Positions 12,209-25,167 of a stretch of DNA of 64,000 bases are shown here, piece after piece. The stretch covers positions 32,722-96,721 of the forward strand of contig JAGYYJ010000105.1 of NCBI GenBank assembly GCA_019671005.1. The letters run 5' to 3'. Each line of letters begins with the position of its first letter. Position 1 is the first letter of the stretch. The translations under genes were made by a program, and so were the position numbers. Below the pieces are notes generated by a model that had not been told where the DNA came from, searched no databases, and saw only the letters and a program-made list of their open reading frames with translations. Origin of the DNA: Hibiscus mutabilis (Eukaryota; Streptophyta; Magnoliopsida; Malvales; Malvaceae).

Positions 12209-15200
12209 ATGCAGCAAGGTGATCAGACGGTGTTGAGTTTGAGACCTGGTGGTGGTCGAGGGAACAGACTTTTTGGTGGCCCTTCATCTTCATCATCATC
12301 ATCTTCTTCTTCGTCTTCATTATCATTCGGTTCCTTTTCTTCTGATCTTCCCGCCTCTCATTCCCATGGCGGTGCTGCTCTCCCGTTTTCTCTTAAGGTT
12401 CAATCTTTTTATCCCTTTTCTTTTAGAACCAAATCTCATTTTTTTTCTTGGATCTAGACCTTTTGATTTAGTCTTGGGGTCGTTTAGATGTTCTGCTTTT
12501 AAATTAAGATTTTTTTAATAAAAAATATTACTGCACTAGCTGTTAGGTAAGATTGAATCCTTATCAAATAGTTTTGGTTGTATTATTCTTATGTTTGAAT
12601 CTACTAATTATATCTGAAATAAATTTTCCTCCGAAAAGGCTCTACATTTATGCCTTTGTGCTCTTAAATAGCAACTTGATATTTGAACAATTGTCTTTCA
12701 TATCGTAAAATTAAAGCACAGAGTTAGGTATTGCATTAGAACTTCAGAAAAGGAAGAGTGTGAATTAGCTGTAATAGCAACCTTGTAATAGTCGAACAAA
12801 AAATATATTGTTAGATATTACATTATATCTTTAAAGAGGAAGAATGTAATCTGCTTTGTCCTAATTCTATGAGGTACACTAGCATGTGTACTTGCTGTAA
12901 ATATGGACGAAGAAAAATATTAAGGATCTACAAAAAACATTAAGGAGCTTGCATAGTTTTAAACAAGTGGAGGTGTTCCATTGATAAAAAATCCAACAAC
13001 GTGTCCTAATTGTGGGTCATATGGATGATATTTGGTGAATTTACTGATTATACATATACACGTGTATATATATCACCTTAACCGGTGCCACTATACACTG
13101 GTTAACGTTTCCCTATTTTTGATTGTCGTGACATGTGCGTTACAACTCTCTTGGTTTAATCGATTGTAACATGTCTGCTTAAGTATAAATAAAGAAGTTA
13201 ACAGCACATTGTTAAGTAAACACTCTTATGGAGTTTTTAAACTCTAATTCTTGTGTGTAAGATAATAATTTACAGTTACATATTTGGGACTTATTTACTT
13301 TTTACTCTTCCTAGTTGTTTAAGAATATTCTTTTGAAGTGTATAGACTTTTTACTACTTCATATTGAGGATTTTGGAGTGCAAAAGTGTGGGTCTTGTGG
13401 TAACACCCTTATGATACAAAACCTTTAGATTTCAACTGCGGTTCCCTAGTCTTTGGTTGTTACTGAAGATATGTTTAGCTTATGCTTTTGTTTATGAGTT
13501 GAACTTTTTGATTACCGTGTTAGGAACATGCCTTGTAATTTGCTAACACGCCTTGTAATTTGCTTTTTCCGCTGCCTGGTTTATTCCTTAGATTGTTGAT
13601 CAAATGTCAATATGCTGCATATTGAAATATCTTTTGGTTGTAGAATCTGAGTTACCAATTTCCTTACTGTTGTAGGCTGGAGACTCGCGACTTGAGGGTT
13701 GTGAACGTGTGCGGTATACTAGGGACCAGCTTCTACCGCTTAGGGAGGTAATTGTACTAAACTTTTGCTTAGTGGTATATTTCATCTTTGCATCAGCAAA
13801 CTATTGTTGTGCTTTACTTCCAAAACAACCCAGAAAAGAACAAATCTATGTTTTTATTTGCATGCAAGTTGTTCGATCTTGTTAGCATTCTGTTTCAATA
13901 ATAATGAGTTGATCATGCAAATAAGTAGTTCAACGTTCATACTTTATTTCGTATATATTGTGTTGAAATCAAACAATGGCACTTTGATTATTGTTTGAAT
14001 CTATATCTGATTTTGCTTCTTGCCTTCTCTTTAGGCTGTAGAAGTTGCTGAAGAGATTCTTAAAATCAAACGAGATATTGAAGTGGAAATCTTCGGTGAA
14101 GATCAAAACTGGGTTCGTGGAGAAAGCAATGTACACTCTAACTGCTCTTTTGCTTTTTCTATTTTAATATCTTGAATAGGAATTAGCTTCTTTGGTGAAG
14201 TTATTGTATTTTCGAATAATTTTGTCAAGCATTCATTCTTTGTTAACACTTGTTGCTGCATTCTCTGTACTTTTGATAGCCACCAAATTCTAGTCAGAAG
14301 CGTTACTCAGAGCCTGACAACCGTGATTGGTTTAGCCGATCAGCAAAGTTAACTCCTGCTGGAGAGGAGAGGTCCTGGGTATCTCTTCGAGATAGAGATC
14401 TGGGAAATCGATACGACTCCAGACAGCCAGAAGCTAATAAGTTTAATCGCCAAGATCAATTCAACTCTCAGTTCTCAAGGGCACAAAACTCTTCTAACCA
14501 GGGGGTAACATAAAAGAATTCAAACTCTTTTTGTCTATTTTAAGTTTCCTGTGTCCTCGACCATTTATTGTCTGTGTTGAGTTGCTGTGCAAGTATTTGA
14601 AGCATCATGGAACATATTTCTTAGTAAATAAAACACCTAGGGATGAACTTTGATTAGGCATTGATGCTTTAATCTGTAGTTCCGCTCTCCTTAAGGTCTT
14701 AACCTATAAGCACAACTATCAATCAGAGAGCAATTGTTCAATAAGTTGTACATATAATGATTTCTCTGATTTTTCTTTAAATTTGTTTGATATATAATGA
14801 TGAATGTTTCAACAGTGTTAGTAACCTTTCATTTTGGATTGTCTTTTTGTTTATTTATTTGCTCATCAACATCAGTTCCATTGGATTTAGTAAGGAAACA
14901 TATAAGTTGCTCAGCTTTAGTACCAGTCGTGGTGATTATTTTTTCCATGATAACATACAAGGAACTCTGTAATTAATGATGTCTTAATATTAGCTTTAAA
15001 TTTGTTCCTATTTATGCCTGCAACAAGCTTCGTATGTCATTTGGCTTTGGCATTGACATTAGGTTGACTTTGTTGTTCACAGGGAGAACCTACTCCAGCT
15101 TTAGTCAAGGCTGAGGTGCCATGGTCAGCTAGAAGGAGAAATCTTTCTGAGGAAGACCGTGTTCTAAAAACTGTTAAAGGGTAAATATATTATAATTATG

Positions 15201-17759
15201 TTTCGTGCACCATATATTTGTCTCTGATATTTATGAACTAATGGTATAATCAGGTTTTTCTATGATATTAGGTTTCTAAGCATATATGTATTTCTGATAT
15301 CTATTCACAAACCACAAAGAACTTGCACTTGATGTAATTCAGGATCTGGTTTTAGATTAGAACACGGGAAGTTTCAAGGTTTACTTGGAGTTTAATCTCT
15401 TTTTGATATGGTTGGTAACTTGGTATTAGAACTATTGGTTTAGTAAGCAGCTGGATACCAGATGCTTTCATGATGACAAAAATTGATGGTGCTAAAAGAT
15501 GCAGATAAATATATCATCTGAGCCCTTGTTAGATATGACTTCCTTTTCTGTAAACTTGCCAAGTGGTTTCATTTTTTCAAGCATGCTTGATACGAAGAGG
15601 AAACCCTTTCCTTTGTTTTTTCTGATTTTTTTTGCAGGATACTGAACAAGCTCACTCCGGAGAAGTATGATCTTCTAAAGGGCCAACTTATTGATTCTGG
15701 TATCACATCAGCGGAAATCTTGAAGGTCATTATTTATTCCTTTTTAATATTACTGGATCTTTTTCTGTACTTATTTTTATGTATGTGTACATGTACATGT
15801 ACGTGTATATATCCACCCCCATCTACATTTCATGTATGTTGTGTTCTTTTATAGTTACAGCAGGTTGTAAAAAGAAATCACTGATGGTATTATGCTGTCT
15901 TTACAGGGGGTTATTTCTCTAATATTTGAGAAGGCTGTTCTGGAACCCACGTTTTGTCCTATGTATGCACTCTTATGTTCTGATCTTAATAATAAGCTTC
16001 CCTCTTATCCATCCGATGAACCTGGCGGAAAAGATATCACATTTAAGAGAGTCCTCCTGAATAACTGCCAGGAGGCATTCGAGGGAGCCAACAAGCTCAG
16101 GGAAGAACTGCGGTTGTTGACTGCCCCTGAGCAAGAAATGGAGCGTAGGGATAAAGAAAGGATGGTCAAGCTCCGCACTCTAGGAAATATTCGTTTAATT
16201 GGTGAGCTTCTGAAGCAGAAAATGGTGCCTGAGAAGATAGTCCATCACATTGTGCAGGTTATTGCCAATACTTCTTTCTCATCAATGGAACTTGAAATTT
16301 TAGCAAGTTCTGCTTGTAAATTTTAGCGAGTTACACTGAACCGTTTTCTTTCCTTTGTGCCAAACAGGAACTTTTGGGCCCTGACAGTAGAGCTTGCCCT
16401 GAAGAGGAGAATGTTGAAGCAATTTGTCAGTTCTTCAACACCATTGGTAAGCAGCTTGATGAGAGCCCCAAATCACGCCGCATAAATGATACATACTTCA
16501 ACAGATTGAAGGATTTGACAACAAATCCGCAGCTTGCTCCAAGATTGAGATTTATGGTTCGTGATGTTCTTGATCTTCGGGCAAATAAATGGGTCCCCAG
16601 ACGAGAGGAGGTAGCTCAAATTCAATCAAAATTTTTGGGTTAGATTAGATAGATGTTGGCATCCCCTTGCCCAAGGCTTTAATGTTGACTACTCTTTTTA
16701 TTTTGTTATGTATTGCTGCAGGTGAAAGCCAAAACAATTAATGAAATCCATTCCGAGGCTGAAAAGAATCTTGGGCTGCGTCCAGGTGCTACTGCAAGTA
16801 TTAGAAATAGTCGTGTTGTTTCTGCTGGTCCTACGAGTCCTGGTCCTGGTGGTTTTCCTATCACACGCCCTGGTGCTGGAGGTCTGATGCCCGGAATGCC
16901 GGGAACTCGTAGAATGCCTGGAATGGACAATGATAATTGGGAAGTTCCTAGGAGCCGGTCAATGCCAAGGGGTGATGCACAAGGTATACTTCCTGGAGGG
17001 CGTGTCCCATCATCATCAATCCATAAAGCTTCCATGAATCCAGGTATGTTGCCTCAAGGAAGTGGTGACCTAATGGGTGGTAGGACAAGTGCCCTATTGC
17101 AGGGAAGTTCGACCCCTCCTGCACGGCAATCCAACACTACTTGGGGTTCTGAGCCTATGGCACAACCATCTCTTTCTGCCAAACCTGTGCCCCTGGCTGC
17201 TGCTGTGTCACCGGTTGGGGAGAAACCTCTAGCTCCATCTGCAAGACTAAATCCAGATGATCTTCAGAGAAAAACGAAAGCGCTGCTGGAGGAATATTTT
17301 AATGTCAGACTGCTTGATGAAGCTTTGCTGTGTGTGGAGGAACTAAAATCTCCATCGTACCACCCTGAGTTTGTGAAAGAAGCGATTTACATTGCCTTGG
17401 ACAAAAGCCCACCTTGTGTTGAACCAGTTTCGAAACTTCTCGAACACATGTTGACCAAGAAAGTTTTTACCCCTAGAGACATTGGAACCGGATGCTTCCT
17501 CTATGGTTCCTTGTTGGATGATGTTGCCATCGACTTACCGAAAGCACCAAAAGATTTTGGAGAAATAATTGGGAGACTAGTTTTGGCTGGGGGATTAAAT
17601 TTTAAGGAGGTGAAGGAAATCCTTAAGAAGATGGAGGATGACATGTTTCGGAAAGCTGTGTTTGATACTGCAATGAGGATCATTAGCTCGAATCCTTCTG
17701 GACAAGATCTGCTTGATTCATCAGCTTCCGAGGTCGAGGCCTGTCAGAGTCTATTCTAA
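12209..17759 (+). CDS. eIFiso4G: eukaryotic translation initiation factor isoform 4G (eIF(iso)4G)
   Basis: Scaffold subunit of the plant cytoplasmic cap-binding complex eIF(iso)4F; it bridges eIFiso4E, eIF4A and eIF3. Nine exons join in phase: 12209-12397, 13676-13747, 14035-14130, 14280-14504, 15083-15180, 15638-15725, 15907-16257, 16368-16610 and 16722-17759, giving 799 aa (about the length of Arabidopsis eIFiso4G1). A serine run lies near residues 26-38. The region around RYTRDQLLPLRE matches the eIFiso4E-binding area. The MIF4G domain spans roughly residues 225-445 (LNKLTPEKYDLLKGQL, then LIGELLKQKMVPEKIVH). A Pro/Gly-rich linker follows, then an MA3 domain at about 632-750 (LQRKTKALLEEYF). 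No stop or frameshift was found and all junctions have GT-AG sites. The start is the first in-frame ATG with the family N-terminus MQQGDQTVLSLRPGGG. Confidence 0.96.
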
Positions 17760-18157
17760 TTTTTGCATGCTACTTTTAATGTTTTGTACCCACAACCACA
17801 AGGACATGTATTATTCGATAAAGTGCAGCTGCCAAGGACAGGTAAAATTTTATTGAGTTGTATATTTCAACAAGGTCCTTCAGTGGTGTGTTTATTGAGA
17901 AGAAAAGAACTTCCATGGCTAATTTTGATACATTTTTCTTTCACTTTCTTAAGTGTAAAAGCATTTATTAATTAATAATAATAATGCTAGAATCTGAAAT
18001 ATTTCCTTTTTTGTTGAACAAAATCACATACATGCAACTTTCATTTATTATTTATTTATTGCTAGAATCACGTACATCAATATTTTTGTAAAAATAATTA
18101 ATGGGTTATTATTCTAAATTTAAGGTATAGAGATTGAATTTTAAATTTAAATATAGT

Positions 18158-18352
18158 AGAGGGATTAAATCACAATTTATCCAAAAGGAAAATGCAAAAA
18201 CATAGAAAATATTTTATTAAACGGGACATAAAATGATTTCCAATAAAAAAAATATTAGAGGGATTAAATAACAATTTATCCAAAAGGAAAATGCAAAAAC
18301 ATAGAAAATATTTTATTAAACGGGACATAAAATGATTTCCAATAAAAAAAAC
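18158..18352. repeat. tandem duplication, 99-base unit
   Basis: Two nearly identical units (18158-18256 and 18257-18352) begin AGAGGGATTAAAT and end near CCAATAAAAAAAA. They differ at about one base in the shared part. They sit directly upstream of the PRD2-like relic, in its putative promoter. Confidence 0.93.
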
Positions 18353-18477
18353 GAAGAGGACATATTTGCGAAATTCTCTAGTCTATAAAAACCGATTAAC
18401 GAGAAAAAACCCGAAGAAAATCGCAAAACGTCAAGTCTCCCGCGTCTTTTTTGAATTTTGGAAAGGAAAGATTGGAA

Positions 18478-21400
18478 ATGTCCGCTGGCGAACACCAACG
18501 GAATCAACAAATACTTCAAACGAAGAATCATTAAAGCTAGCCATTGGTATCTCGCTTCTACGATCAAAGTTTTTGCAGCGCCATCCACCTCCTGCTTCCC
18601 AGTCCGATGATGCTCTTAAATGGAAACAAAATGTCTTTGTTCCTTTCTTTTCCACTCCCCTCTCCCCTTCTACATTTACCAAATTCAGGTTCTAAGTTCT
18701 CTAGTTTCAATGGAATTTAAGGCGAAGGAGCGAAAGCTGGAGATTCTCAAGCTCAAAGACGATCTCAAGGAAGCAGAAGGTTCTCCAGTTTTTCTACTTT
18801 CTCCCTTCCTTGTGCATGCTTTTTGTTTTATTTAAACTTAGAGTTCAGTTTATGCATGTCAATGTAGATACTTCGCAAAGCGATCTTTTGCCGCACATTG
18901 CTGCTTGTTAGTGTTATTTTTTCAATAATTTGGGGGAATTAAGCCTTAATCGACTTGGCGACGACGCATCTGATAATAGATTCGGTGATGTTCTTCGTCG
19001 AAGATTTCTCAGACAAGGTTAAATCAACATCATTGGTCAATAGTTCGAATCAGCTATGTTCTTTTTAATGTTTACTTAAAACTATATGGTTCCATCATAT
19101 GCTTTGGAGTTCGATAGAGAGGAGGAGGAAAACAGCTGGATCATCTCAAAACCGGCATGCTATCGGTACATAAAACTTTTAAGTTTTAACTAGACTCTTT
19201 TGAATATATTGCACTTTAGTCTAGCTTTCTTATGCTTTGAGTGTTAGGGATCCAATATATGTTTCTTAGTTTATGAATTCTGGTGACGTGTATGGTTCAA
19301 CATTGTATTTTGTTTTTTTTTTGGTTTGATTTTACATGTTTAACATTCACAGAGTACAGTATGCTGCAAGTGAATTTGCCCGTTGCAAACATGTAGTATT
19401 AGTTTATGCACGGGCTTTTAATACTAAGTATTTTGTTCGCGTGAGTATTATGAATGTGCAAAATGGTGTCTTTTTTAATATATATTTTAGTTGAACTATT
19501 TATAGAAGTTCTTTTAAAACCACAGGTTTTAGCGATGAAGATCAAATTGAACAGCTTAGGGCTCCAGTTGATTTTCTTGTTGAGCTTTGCAGTTCTAATT
19601 CTCCTGTAAAGTGATTTCCCTTTTTCTTCTGGTTTTTGTTTATCACACTCCTAAGATATGTAAATCTGTAGTTTGGTTTCTTCTTATTTTATATCTTTTT
19701 TATAAGCTCAAGAATCTAAATTCAAAAATTGGTCTCACCAAGCCGTGGATTTTATTTTAGGTAATCATGAAATGGTATATTCATTGGAGCTTACGAAAAT
19801 TGTTTAAGTAGAAATTCATGTAATGAACTGTTTCATTTAGTATCTAAATTCAATAACCGATGATTTCCATATTTACTGTATGCTCGGCTCACCTAGTTTC
19901 TTCCACCAACATTTATCGATTTGCAGTGTGGACTCCTTTTTTTTTTCTTGCTCTAGTGATTGGAGCTTCCTACTTGTCTAATCTGTGTGCTGATGTTTTT
20001 CGTACTGTTTCATGCGTCTCCTTAAGGGGCATTGAAGAATCTGTTAACAATGGGGAAGAACTCGGAGTCTATTAAAGGAGTTGTTAGCAGATTAATTACG
20101 TGTTTGGTTAGGCAGATGTCTTCTCCATCAAGAGGAGATGGTAAATAGTCTGTCATGGTTGGAATCTACTTATATTTGTTGCAAGTTTGTGTTAAGCATT
20201 TGTCTTTGATGAATAGAAAAAAATGGTCATGCTTATATTAACATCTACTGATGGTAGAAGTGGGATGTTAATGCATGTTTGCCTTTAGTTAGCATCTTTT
20301 TTCTTCTTCTTCAATTTCCCCCTTTTAGCCAGTTGTTTATTTATTATTTCTCAACATGCTATTACAGAGGCAGATATAACTGACACAAATTCAACACTTA
20401 CTTCGTAAGCTCGGGTGTGAATCATACATTGGACATCGTGTAATACTTTCAGTTTCTCAAAGAATATCTGTCCTGGCAGAAAGTCTACTCTTCTTGGACC
20501 CATTTGATAAAGCTTTTCCTGCTATTCATGAGTGTATGTTCATAATTTAAGTATTTTCTGGTTAGCCTATCCAGTCCTTCATGTTTTGTTTTCCTCTACG
20601 TTCACCTTTGTTTAACTGCATAATGTTACTAGTTTAGCAAGAATTTGTTACAATCATTAGTCAAAGTTATCTAAAATTAGAACATTGGCCGCTCTTGTCT
20701 TTGCATTTAGCTGTATGTTATATGCGTGTTTTTCAGAAAATAACATTATGATCTGTTATATAAGCCACAATTTATCCTGGATTTATATGTTACATCTTGT
20801 GTTTTTGTTTCGTCTTCTATTTACTGGAATTTGTTCTTTCTATATTCAAATTTAAAGAAATCCCTGGAAACATCATAGTTCTGAAACTCATTAGTGATTA
20901 AGTTGGGTTGCCTTAGAAATTTGTCAAACCTGAGTTTTTCCCTCTGTATATATAGTATGAAGGATGCTGAAGTATTATCTCTTGAAAGCATAGACTAATT
21001 GCTTATCTGAGATAGATTTCATCACTAGCCTAAAATTTGTTTTATTCATTGAAAAAGGGGTTCATTTCATTTGCTTCTATGCTGTAAAAAATTCCATACT
21101 AACGTTTGTTTCCCGTACTAAGTACACCTGCTTCTGTACACTGTAATAAGCTTTAAGTGAATCATATGTCATCTCAACAAACTATTTGTGTGCGCAACTC
21201 TAGATTTTGTGCAATACTGTAGTTTTGAATATGCATTTAGACTTCCTCCATGTACAATTACAAGCTCAGTTTTGACATGTTAGTTTCTCTGGGTGACAGG
21301 ATCCAGCTTATTGAGTTCTTGGTATCAGACTACTTGTTAATCTGGTCAACAGATGAAGGCTTTGAAAACAGTATGCACCACCACTCCTTTCTACTCGCAA

Positions 21401-21804
21401 TAATGTACTACTTTGTAAAGCATTGCATGTGCCAGACATGCAATGGCAGCACTATAAGCGTGAAAAACTTACACCATCCTTGCATTTTGCATGTATTTTC
21501 ATTGGATTCGATGCCGCGTGCCACCCAAAAGAGTTTAAAATGGCATGTTTAAATTTTGGGGCTGTAGTCTTAGAGACCATTATGAAATGATAAATGACAT
21601 TGGCAGAGGCACATTGCAGTTGTATTTGAAGAGTGGGTGACTTCACTTCTCCAAGCACTGAAATCTGTTGAAATTTTAGAAAGCAGAAATGGTCTTTATG
21701 TGTTTTACATGGACCGAGTGATGGGAGAACTGACTAAACTAGTGGGTCAGGATTCGGCACTGCAGAAACTCAATCCAGGTATATTTGATGCTCTTCTCCA
21801 TTAG
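18478..21804 (+). pseudogene. PRD2: relic of PRD2 / MULTIPOLAR SPINDLE 1 meiotic gene
   Basis: PRD2/MPS1 is a plant nuclear protein needed for meiotic double-strand-break formation and spindle organisation. Exon-like blocks follow the family order: ESLKLAIGISLLRSK (about 18523-18626), KERKLEILKLKDDLKEAE (to 18779), NRLGDDASDNRFGDVLRRRF (18868-19018), RRRKTAGSSQ (19118-19165), DEDQIEQLRAPVDFLVELC (19526-19605), NWSHQAVDFIL (about 19715-19760), MGKNSESIKGVV (about 20030-20140), RKLGCESYIGHRVILSVSQR (20369-20530), IEFLVSDYLLIWSTDEGFEN (21300-21370) and MDRVMGELTKLVGQ to the TAG (21607-21804). An in-frame TAG at 18909-18911 interrupts the third block. The block near 20370 changes frame and meets a TAA. 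The block ending DALKWK has no obvious donor. The likely start (ATG at 18478) reads out of frame with the first conserved block. Together this indicates a pseudogene, though intron-exon structure is kept. Confidence 0.8.
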
Positions 21805-23677
21805 TTTTATATCTGAAACTGTAAAAATCCTTTAGATTTGGTCATGTGAGTCGCATGCCTGAAAAAATAAAAGGCAATTCTTGGGATAGCAATGTGTCAA
21901 CCCAGTTTAAGATAGAGAACACGTTTAAAGCAGATCGATGCAATGTGTAAACGAAAGCTCTTTTTGATCTGAAAGCTGAAAATTGGTCTTGGAAAGAGTT
22001 GATCTGCTTGAGTTTTTAAGCTTGGCTTCTTTAGTGGCTTCGGATGCTTACTATCATAATATAGTGGGATAATGCATAAATGGCATGAATGATTTATGGA
22101 GTTTTAAAAAAAAAAAATCTCTAATTTTATTAAACGAGAATATATCCGAAATTACAATAAAAGTTCACAACTTAGTAAATAAAACATTTAAATCAAAAGA
22201 AAATCATACAAGGAAAAGGTAATAATTTAACTCAAAGACTTGAAATAAAAGAAGGATACAAACATCACCAAAATTGACGATGATAGGTAAAATAATTAAC
22301 AAACATAAGTGGACAATAAGGTCATTATCACAACTCAATCGCGAATAAGAAACGGTAGATGTAATCGCGTATTCAAATTCAGTTTGAGGGTCCGAGACAG
22401 AGAGATTAGCAGCATAATGAAAAGAACGCCATCATGATCAATCGTGGCGTCGTTAGATCCAACCCTAATAAAAAAATTAAAGATAAAAAAAGCGTGCAAA
22501 AAGATAGAGAAAAGCATACAAAAAATAGAGTAAAACCATGCCACAAAAATAGAAATTTCTTGAAAACTGAAAAATAAAATAAACGAAACGATAGATCTTG
22601 GCGGTCGGCGACCAATATTAAAATTAGTGCCGTTGCTAGCGTTTAAAAAGAAAGAAAAACAAGAATGAGCGGCACTATAGTTATTTTTGGAGTATTTTAT
22701 ACGCATATTGCATTATTTTTAGAAATGTCTTGTATTGAATACAATATTATTAGTCTAGAACCCAGCAAGTGGTCGCAATAGAAAAGTAAATGATGTTCAT
22801 CTTAAAAAACCCGAGTTCAAATCACTTTGTCTGTAAAGTAAGATTAAGAATATGTATAAATAGATACGACCTTGTAATTAGGTTAAGTCTATTCAACAAA
22901 AATATTATTAGCCTAATACATGCAGTAACAAAATACATCGTTTTAATCTTGATTTGTCTGAATGCAATGAGTGATCATAGTGAAAAAAGGAGCATAAGAC
23001 TCAAATTCGAATAATTTGTTTATATGTGTATGTTTTCAAAGGACTAAGAGTAAACGAATAATTACCACTATATAATCATACTAAAATGTTTAAAAAATGT
23101 GCGTCTAAACCTGCCACAAGTTGTCTAGATTATTTAGATTTCTTCCACCATATAATCACGCTGAAAAAAATCTTCGATTTCATATTTTCCCGTATACTCA
23201 ATCTGCAGGCCCGTCGCATATTTAAGAATTAAAGTGAGAAATATAATACATCTTAAGAACATGATACGTTTGAAAAACCATTTGCTAATTTTGAACAGGT
23301 ACTGTAGTATTCCCATTCATTCCCCATGATGCCTAATTAAACGTTGGAAATTAATTATGTAAATATAAATCAGTTAAGATTTAATGAGAAATGAAAATTA
23401 GAAACAAGAAAAGCTCTTGATAACAATGTTTTGTTTATTCTAGAATTGCTTTGCTTGCATTAAAAAGCATAAATTGCAGTTCACAGTTCTATATCTTATT
23501 GGAACTAAGCTTAATCAGCAATTCAATTCAAAAACTGACACAGATGACTGTGTAACCAACCAAACTGGAAAAGGTAAAACTCACGGTCCACCTCTGCTAT
23601 CGGAATACCATTCGACATAAAAATCAATCGATCACAAATTTCAACAGCAGTAACTACGAGATATGACTCGAAGACCC
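21805..23677. other. intergenic DNA, no gene recognised
   Basis: Reading frames on the minus strand near 22335-22706 are rich in Phe and Ser and look like translated AT-rich noise. A motif GAGTTCAAATC near 22812 followed by TATGTATAAATAGATAC resembles one near 3108 and may belong to a short dispersed repeat. Nothing else was recognised. Confidence 0.6.
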
Positions 23678-25167
23678 TTAAGGAATGGTTCGCTGATATA
23701 GAGGCAAAGCTCCCAAAGCTTCACGCTCTGCATTCTCCTTCTTCACCTACAAGATACAATAAAAAAACTTCTTAATACATATACTCCAACTCTGTCCATT
23801 CATTTCACATCAACTTTGCTTCATTCAAGACACAAACATAACAGCTTAGAAACTCTAACACTTCACCATAAATAAAGTGAAACACAAAAGAAAATTTGTC
23901 GGCAAACATAATAAACAATATGACAAGTATGTGCAAAAACTAGCATTCAGCAAAGCAAACTAAAAATAATAACTGAGAATCTAGCAGTTTGACATGGTGT
24001 CATCAAGGTGTTGCACCTTGGCACCAGCCAACAAAAGCACTGTAGACCCTTTCCAACAAGGTGCATCTTTTTTGTAAAACGATGCAAAATAAAATTCAAG
24101 TCAATTTATCAACAGAACTTTTATTGTAGAAGAACTTACCAGAGCAAGCATATCTTGAAGATAGCTCCTAAATGGTGTCTGCATTTTCTGCAAAGGAAAG
24201 ATAAAATACAATGAATTATTATTAATCTCAAAGCACAGTAGTAAAGCAAAGATGCATGTTCACTAAAAAATGCAGATAGCTAATTCTATTTCCACTCGAT
24301 CCCTCTCAGCTAACAAAATGAAAAGTGTGGCGAGCATACAATGGATAATTATAAACATAAACACATCAGCTAATGTTGGCAAAAATAGTCATATCTCAAT
24401 CATATTGATAAAAAAAATAAAATATTAGCTCCTCACTCCACAGAGTTCTTTTTAATAGCCTTAGACAGGGATTGAGCTTTTTATGTAAAAATAGTATTGT
24501 TCGGTGTTGCAACTTCCATTCTAATGGTATTACCTGTAGATTTAGGAAGCAAAAACAAATACTAACAGTGGAGACAAGTCATAGCAAAGAAATAAAGAGA
24601 ATTATTCTACCTTTCTTTAAAAGACTATATTCATATGTACTCTATCAAGTTTTTTCTTTCAAAAACTGACATAAATTTGAAGGCAAATGGATTTATAATA
24701 GGATTCATTCAAGGTTTCTGAAATTCAAAAGCTAATTCTTATTCACAATTACATAAAAGAAAATCAATCCTCCAAAATCAAATAGTCAAATAAGATTCTC
24801 CAAAATCTTCACTTAAAATGAAAAAAAAAGAACAGGAACCTGAAGATCTTCGGGGAGATACTCGTGCTTCATGGAGAGGTCAATTGCACGCTTAAGGCGT
24901 TGGTTACGGGCATCGACGATCTCACGGGGCAGCCGGTTCAATGCCTCCTTGATATCCAAATCGTAGTAAGGATCGTACAGATCGTCGTAACGAAGGCCTA
25001 AACAGATTATACAATAAATTTAATTGAAATTTAGAAGGGGGATTTAGGGTTAGGGTTTTGAGGAAAATCGTACCGTACTTGCGGAGGCGGTTGGTAAGGG
25101 ATTTCATATGCAGAGATGCCAACCAGCTCTTCTTCGGATCCAAAAGTGACTGCAAAAGCGACGACAT
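23678..25167 (-). CDS. QCR7: cytochrome b-c1 complex subunit 7 (QCR7, complex III)
   Basis: Small matrix-facing subunit of mitochondrial respiratory complex III (ubiquinol-cytochrome c reductase), the plant 14-kDa subunit. Four exons on the minus strand join in phase: 25074-25167, 24840-24997, 24140-24187 and 23678-23746, giving 122 aa, the usual family length. Family signatures are seen in order: LLDPKKSWLASLHM, RYDDLYDPYYDLDIKEAL, RLPREIVDARNQRLKRAIDL, KHEYLPEDLQ, MQTPFRSYLQDM, and the C-terminal EREALGALPLYQRTIP. All splice sites are GT-AG. No lesion was seen. The start is the ATG at 25167, giving the conserved MSSLLQSLLDPKK. The divergent neighbour starts 1.35 kb away. Confidence 0.97.

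Noticed and set aside
22335..22706. 123-codon minus-strand frame
   Set aside because: Phe/Ser-rich translation of AT-rich DNA, no recognisable motif, no flanking exons.
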